Part shown: positions 60,373 through 64,000 of the stretch, piece after piece | Layout: the number at the start of each line of letters is the position of its first letter | Numbering within the stretch: position 1 is the stretch's first letter | Assembly: GCA_964612975.1 (NCBI GenBank) | Contig: CAZTGC010000003.1 | Coordinates: 147,552-211,551 of the forward strand | Direction of reading: 5' to 3' | DNA: 64,000 nt | DNA from: NZ13-RE01 sp964612975 | GTDB taxonomy: Bacteria > Dictyoglomota > Dictyoglomia > Dictyoglomales > Dictyoglomaceae | Translations under genes and position numbers: made by a program | Notes under the pieces: model-generated | What the model was told of the DNA's origin: nothing | The model's input: only the letters and a program-made list of their open reading frames with translations | The model's database searches: none

Positions 60373-61674
60373 CTACTCTGATAATTTATATCCTGCAACT
60401 TTTGCAATTTTCTTTGCAATATCTATATTATCATATACTCCTGAAAAAACTCTTGCTTCCCTACCAAAGGCATAAACAGAAACGCTACCCCCTGAATGGG
60501 AGGTGGTAGTCCATCCAATCTGAGCTCTTGCAGATATTACATCTGCTATATCAAGGGATGTAGCCTTTTTGATCCTTTCTAGCTCTTCAGCCTTAAGATC
60601 GGTTATACCTACAAACTCTCTAAAGATCTGCCTTATCTCTTCATCAGTTTTTCCTTTTACCATTCTAGCTAAAGTATCAGAGGATAATTTTTGCTTCATT
60701 AAAACTTCAGGAGTAATCTCGTATTTCCCAGTAGATAGTGCTATCCCGCCCGTCTCATGATCTGAAGTTATAACTATTAAAGTATGGGGATTCCTCCTTA
60801 GGAAATTTAAAGCAACCTTTACTGCCTCATCAAATTCAAAGGTTTCCCATGCTGCAGAAGCTCCATCATGAACATGATTTGCCCAATCTATCTTTCCTCC
60901 CTCTATCATTACGAAGAAACCTTTAGGATTTCTGCTTAAAATTTCTAATGCCTTTTTTGTCATTTCTGCAAGAGAAGGAACTTTCTCCTTTAAGTACTCC
61001 CTATCCATATAGTAAGGAAGATGTAGCTCTGAAAATAGGCCCAAAATTTTTCCATTAGGGGCTTTTGCTTTTTCTAACTCTTCTGGTGTAGAGACAAACT
61101 CATAACCTGCCCTTTTGAACTCTTCTATTAAATTTATATCATCCTTTCTCCTGCTTCTTGGATCAGATTTGGGTAAGAAATAGGCTAATCCTCCTCCCAT
61201 GTAAATATCTGCAGTTTTAAATTCTGCATATTGATCAGCTATAGGCAATTCATCTCTTGCTGTTGTATGAGCGCCAAAAGCAGCTGGAGTAGCATGGGTA
61301 ATGGTAACTGTAGTAATGAGTCCTGTAGATTTTCCCAATTCCTTTGCAGCTTCAAGAAGAGTCTTTACCTTTTTTCCGTCAGGAGTAATACTTAGCCAAG
61401 CATTGTTTGTTTTAAAACCTGTAGCTAAAGCTGTTCCTGCTGCGGCAGAGTCTGTTACTAAAGTATTTGCAGCATAAGTCTTGGATATTCCCACATAAGG
61501 AGCTGTTTCAAAGGTAAAGTATTTTTCTTTTCCTAAGATTATTATTCTTGAAAGATCTATACTCTCAATTCCCATCCCATCGCCTATAAAAAAGATTACA
61601 TTTTTAACCTTAGGCTCTTGGGCAAAGATTGGAATTAAAATCAAACTTAAAATTAAAATGATTTTCTTTAGCAT
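60373..61674 (-). CDS. Exported alkaline phosphatase
   Basis: The start at 61674 has GGAGGG upstream and gives a signal peptide (MLKKIILILSLILIPIFA). Longer reading is possible but lacks an SD. The mature enzyme shows FFIGDGMGIESI (first metal Asp), the nucleophile TDSAAAGTALATG, HATPAAFGAHT, EGGKIDWANH, SDHETGGIAL and TSHSGG, which supply all the metal ligands. It hydrolyses phosphate monoesters outside the cytoplasm. Its length of 433 residues is normal for bacterial PhoA-type enzymes. A mini-gene follows in the same operon. Confidence 0.93.
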   Translation of the reverse strand: MLKKIILILSLILIPIFAQEPKVKNVIFFIGDGMGIESIDLSRIIILGKEKYFTFETAPYVGISKTYAANTLVTDSAAAGTALATGFKTNNAWLSITPDGKKVKTLLEAAKELGKSTGLITTVTITHATPAAFGAHTTARDELPIADQYAEFKTADIYMGGGLAYFLPKSDPRSRRKDDINLIEEFKRAGYEFVSTPEELEKAKAPNGKILGLFSELHLPYYMDREYLKEKVPSLAEMTKKALEILSRNPKGFFVMIEGGKIDWANHVHDGASAAWETFEFDEAVKVALNFLRRNPHTLIVITSDHETGGIALSTGKYEITPEVLMKQKLSSDTLARMVKGKTDEEIRQIFREFVGITDLKAEELERIKKATSLDIADVISARAQIGWTTTSHSGGSVSVYAFGREARVFSGVYDNIDIAKKIAKVAGYKLSE

Positions 61675-61942
61675 TTTATACCCTCCCTTAAAAAATTTGA
61701 AAAAGGAATCTGGAAGCAAATTTTTCTTATTTTTCACCTCCTTTTTTCTCTATTTTCAGATTTTATTTTAAAATATAATTGTTAAACAAAAATAAAAAAT
61801 AAGTTAAATTTTTATTAAATTTTTAGAATATTCCTAAGTTACTTATGATTTATGATAGTGTTACCCTCTGCGAGTTTAGAAGTACAAGCTTATACTTTAG
61901 AAAAAGGGTCTCCTAATCTTTATTAAATTCTAAACAAGATTT

Positions 61943-62008
61943 GAGAAACCAAATATAATAAAATTCTATCCCAAGGAGGCTTTTTTTTCAAAAAATGATT
62001 ACAGATTA
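61943..62008 (+). repeat. Interspersed repeat, copy C
   Basis: It reads GAGAAACC, AAATATAATAAAATTCTATC, CCAAGGAGGC, a T tract, then CAAAAAATGATTACAGATTA. Over about 55 bases it matches inverted copy B near 16880-16950 with only a few differences, and diverged copy A near 13505. Confidence 0.7.
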
Positions 62009-62041
62009 CTTTCTAAGATCCATAATCAAATCTTATCCTTC

Positions 62042-62065
62042 AAAATGTGATTTATATCACATTTT
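62042..62065 (+). promoter_or_regulatory. Near-ideal Crp-type operator
   Basis: Arms AAAATGTGAT and ATCACATTTT form a perfect 10-bp inverted repeat around TTAT, close to the E. coli Crp consensus. With the TATACT at 62082-62087 the site centre falls at about -40.5. Confidence 0.75.
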
Positions 62066-62165
62066 AAAAAAATTATTATGTTATACTTTAACTTAGATTA
62101 GAAAATATATCTTCTTTCTTAGGGGGTATATTTGCTAATCCAAAAAATTTAAAGAGGATTCTACA

Positions 62166-63512
62166 ATGAAAAAAGTAGTTATGATTTTACTTGTATTTTC
62201 TTTCTTAACTGCTTTATCCTTTGCTTCCAATTTTAGAAATTTAGAGTGGAGTGGTGCTGATTTTCCATACAAAGGAGGACTTTTTCTTCATGATGGAGAT
62301 TATGTAGAATTTGACTGTGATTCTTCTCATAGCAAATTTTATTATTGGACATTGAAAAGTGGGGATTGCCCTCTTGAAGTGATGGAAAGAAAACAAGATG
62401 GAACATGGAAATCTATAAAAATATTAAAACTACCTCCTACTTCTTCTCTTTCCTCGCCAAACTTTAACAATTTTAGTGGCTGGAAAGTTTTTGATTTAAG
62501 TGGTGTATCAGGATGTTTAGGTAAAAAAATAGGTTTACATTTAAGGGAAAATAGAACAGTTGACGGGAAATATTACGGAGATAAGGATTTAATTATTGTA
62601 TTAACAGAGGGTACAAATGTTATTCGTTGGAAGGGAGTTGATTCTTATGAAAATTGTGACCTTGACGCTAGGGCAAGAAAGGATGATAAATGGAGGGAGT
62701 ATGCAAATGCTTTAGCAGATAAAAGGATTTCTACTATTGAAAAGATATTTAAAACTTTTAGCGACATATCTTATATTAATGAATATAACGAAGCTTATAA
62801 AGCAGGATTGAGTAGTATTCTTAATGGTATATCTTCTTCATATTTTCCACCAGACCATCTAGCCCTTGCTGATGATTGTTTTAAAAATATTGCTGTAGAA
62901 TATATATCCTTTTATGCCGAATACATGATTAAAATGAGTAAATCTATTAATTATGTTGTTTTGGGGGCTTTAGCAGATGTATATAGTGGAGTATTTGATG
63001 GTTTACAATATGTGGTCTGGATGCATAATATTTTAAATAAGGCAATTCCTCAATCTGTATTATCAGTGCAGGAAGCTTATAATAGAACTGTCCAATTTAA
63101 AAGCTTTGTAAGTAGTATAAGAACTGCATCTTCATCTAAATTGGATAGCTTAAAACAATATATTTTGAATGAAAAGCAGGCAAGAATAAGTAATAACAAA
63201 GAGGCCTTGAGAAATGCTCTCAATTCTCAAATAAACTTACTCCATTTTGAGACATCTGATACTAATCCTCTCTTTACCAGTGATCAGGATATGTCAAAGG
63301 GAATAGATTTATCTTTGTGGCATATTTATGCTAAGGCATGTAGTATTGCAAAAAGTAGAGAAAATAACTCAAATTATTCAGCTGCAGAAGGGCAGGCTTA
63401 TGCAATGTTAAGAATTTTAACAGAAAAACTTATGGCTTCTATATTAAACTTGTGGTTTGAAACTTTATGGGTTAAAAATGCAGAAGAAACTTCTTATCTC
63501 CTAAGGTTGTAA
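62166..63512 (+). CDS. Exported protein of unknown function
   Basis: I do not recognise this 448-residue protein. A signal peptide (residues 1-20, ending SFA) precedes a possibly beta-rich segment to about residue 170 with several Cys (FDCDSSHS, KSGDCPLEV, GVSGCLG, SYENCDL). Helical residues 175-448 follow, with acidic and Ser-rich stretches. The Cys content suggests disulfides. It has AAAGAGG before the ATG and a near-ideal Crp-type operator upstream, so it is probably controlled with the other exported proteins carrying such sites. Confidence 0.7.
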   Translation: MKKVVMILLVFSFLTALSFASNFRNLEWSGADFPYKGGLFLHDGDYVEFDCDSSHSKFYYWTLKSGDCPLEVMERKQDGTWKSIKILKLPPTSSLSSPNFNNFSGWKVFDLSGVSGCLGKKIGLHLRENRTVDGKYYGDKDLIIVLTEGTNVIRWKGVDSYENCDLDARARKDDKWREYANALADKRISTIEKIFKTFSDISYINEYNEAYKAGLSSILNGISSSYFPPDHLALADDCFKNIAVEYISFYAEYMIKMSKSINYVVLGALADVYSGVFDGLQYVVWMHNILNKAIPQSVLSVQEAYNRTVQFKSFVSSIRTASSSKLDSLKQYILNEKQARISNNKEALRNALNSQINLLHFETSDTNPLFTSDQDMSKGIDLSLWHIYAKACSIAKSRENNSNYSAAEGQAYAMLRILTEKLMASILNLWFETLWVKNAEETSYLLRL

Positions 63513-63929
63513 TTTATAAGGTTGCTTAATAAAAAACAAACACTTCTTAAACTAATAGGGGGAAAGAAGTAAAAAAGAGGTTTAATTAATAAAACTTGTT
63601 AGCTCCTACAAAGAGTAGTTAAAAAGAGAGTCCTAAATAATAAATAGGTAGATATGATTTTTAAAAAATCTGCTTTCCTAAAGCTTATTTTCCTCTTTCT
63701 TTACTCTCATTAGATTGTGCAACTAAAAACGAACTACCTCCTGAAAATAATGTTTTTATTTAGTAAAAGACCTTTTATTGGGAGTAAGTGGGATAAAATA
63801 AATTGCATTATTGCTTATCCTTATAGAGAATAATACTTTTTTAAATTGATATGAAAAGGTGATCCCAGATTAGTCAAAGAATCAAAGCAGTAAAAAATTT
63901 TCTTATATTCTTCCATTATCAGGATATCT
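63513..63929. other. AT-rich intergenic region with possible gene relics
   Basis: From 63654 an SD-like AGGTAG and ATG open MIFKKSAFLKLIFLFLYS, a lipoprotein-like signal segment that stops at once. A second frame continues DCATKNELPPENN to 63763, so this may be a decayed lipoprotein gene. At 63855-63890 the sequence AGGTGATCCCAGATTAG and AGAATCAAAG weakly resembles the region of repeat copy A. I see no intact gene. Confidence 0.35.
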
Positions 63930-64000
63930 TTAGATTCTTAGCAATCTTGCATTGATTGCCACGATAATCGTACTAAAGGACATAAGGATGGCTCCTACTG
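63930..64000 (-). CDS. C-terminal end of a heavy-metal P1B-type ATPase (partial)
   Basis: Read on the minus strand from the right edge the frame gives VGAILMSFSTIIVAINARLL and ends RI-stop at 63930. This matches the last transmembrane helix and tail of copper/heavy-metal translocating P-type ATPases (the AxxMxxSSxxVxxNALRL pattern). Most of the gene lies outside the window. Confidence 0.65.
   Translation of the reverse strand, partial: VGAILMSFSTIIVAINARLLRI

Larger units (their letters stand above)
61675..62165. other. Divergent intergenic region with repeat copy and Crp-type site
   Basis: It contains the alkaline phosphatase SD, an AT-rich stretch, repeat copy C, a Crp-type palindrome and a TATACT at 62082-62087. 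Outside these I see no gene. Confidence 0.5.

Noticed and set aside
63654..63763. Intact small lipoprotein gene.
   Set aside because: The signal-like segment ends in a stop and the Cys-containing part is in another frame, without a proper lipobox; listed only as a possible relic.
1..64000. tRNA, rRNA, CRISPR arrays and intact insertion sequences.
   Set aside because: Reading for TTCGA-type loops, regularly spaced repeats and transposase motifs gave nothing convincing; a dedicated tRNA or CRISPR program was not available.

Overview
The window is AT-rich, gene-dense bacterial DNA with strong Shine-Dalgarno (SD) sequences, overlapping genes in long operons and many exported proteins ending in aromatic residues. 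The gene content points to a thermophilic, saccharolytic anaerobe of the Dictyoglomus type: oligosaccharide ABC importers, GH31, GH53, GH130 and CE7 enzymes, a Thermotoga-like galactan locus, hydrogenase maturation genes and a methanogen-type homocysteine synthase pair. The genus is inferred from gene families and order; no search was run.

Layout. 1-1.4 kb: the end of an SDR oxidoreductase and an MgtC protein. 1.6-7.8 kb: a tight seven-gene run (two exported proteins, flavin reductase, MalK-type ATPase, zinc phospholipase C-like protein, HlyD adaptor, FtsX/MacB-type permease). 7.8-9.6 kb: a DUF2089 regulator, a membrane protein and a UPF0280 protein. 9.7-11.7 kb: Trk/Ktr potassium uptake. 11.7-13.4 kb: DUF39 plus NIL-ferredoxin. 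13.5-16.8 kb: a glucose/mannose-type ABC importer without ATPase. 17-22.7 kb: iolB, CE7 esterase, sugar epimerase, RlmI-like methyltransferase, a DUF3782-like protein and a nitroreductase. 22.8-31 kb: a region with four damaged genes (Gfo/Idh remnant, outer-membrane protein with a 4-bp duplication, nadE remnant, frameshifted sugar isomerase) around an intact flavoprotein, alcohol dehydrogenase, UroD-like protein and an M48 protease. 31-39.7 kb: a second barrel protein, a 1014-residue M6 protease, a GDPD fusion, GH130 and GH31. 39.7-42.6 kb: an SdpR/SdpI plus YxlEFG-like operon. 42.6-48.4 kb: two exported proteins and a heterodimeric ABC exporter. 48.5-56.9 kb: a galactan locus (GntR/LacI-type regulator, binding protein, MalF, giant MalG, GH53). 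56.9-60.1 kb: hypCDE plus a homocysteine methyltransferase. 60.2-64 kb: a lipoyl-like mini-protein, alkaline phosphatase, an unknown exported protein and the end of a P-type ATPase.

How the genes may work together. Two sugar importers lack an ATPase gene, and the only MalK-type ATPase here lies in an unrelated operon, so a shared ATPase is likely. The galactan regulator gene and the galactan operon both carry three TGG motifs at 10-11-bp spacing, placed to repress transcription. Three genes for exported proteins carry Crp-type palindromes about 40-45 bp upstream of predicted starts, which suggests a Crp-like regulon. Several long leaders contain a near-perfect anti-SD complement far upstream of the gene's own SD, resembling mRNA-stabilising STAB-SD elements. 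An interspersed repeat of about 50-75 bp occurs at least three times.

No tRNA, rRNA, CRISPR array or intact insertion sequence was recognised.
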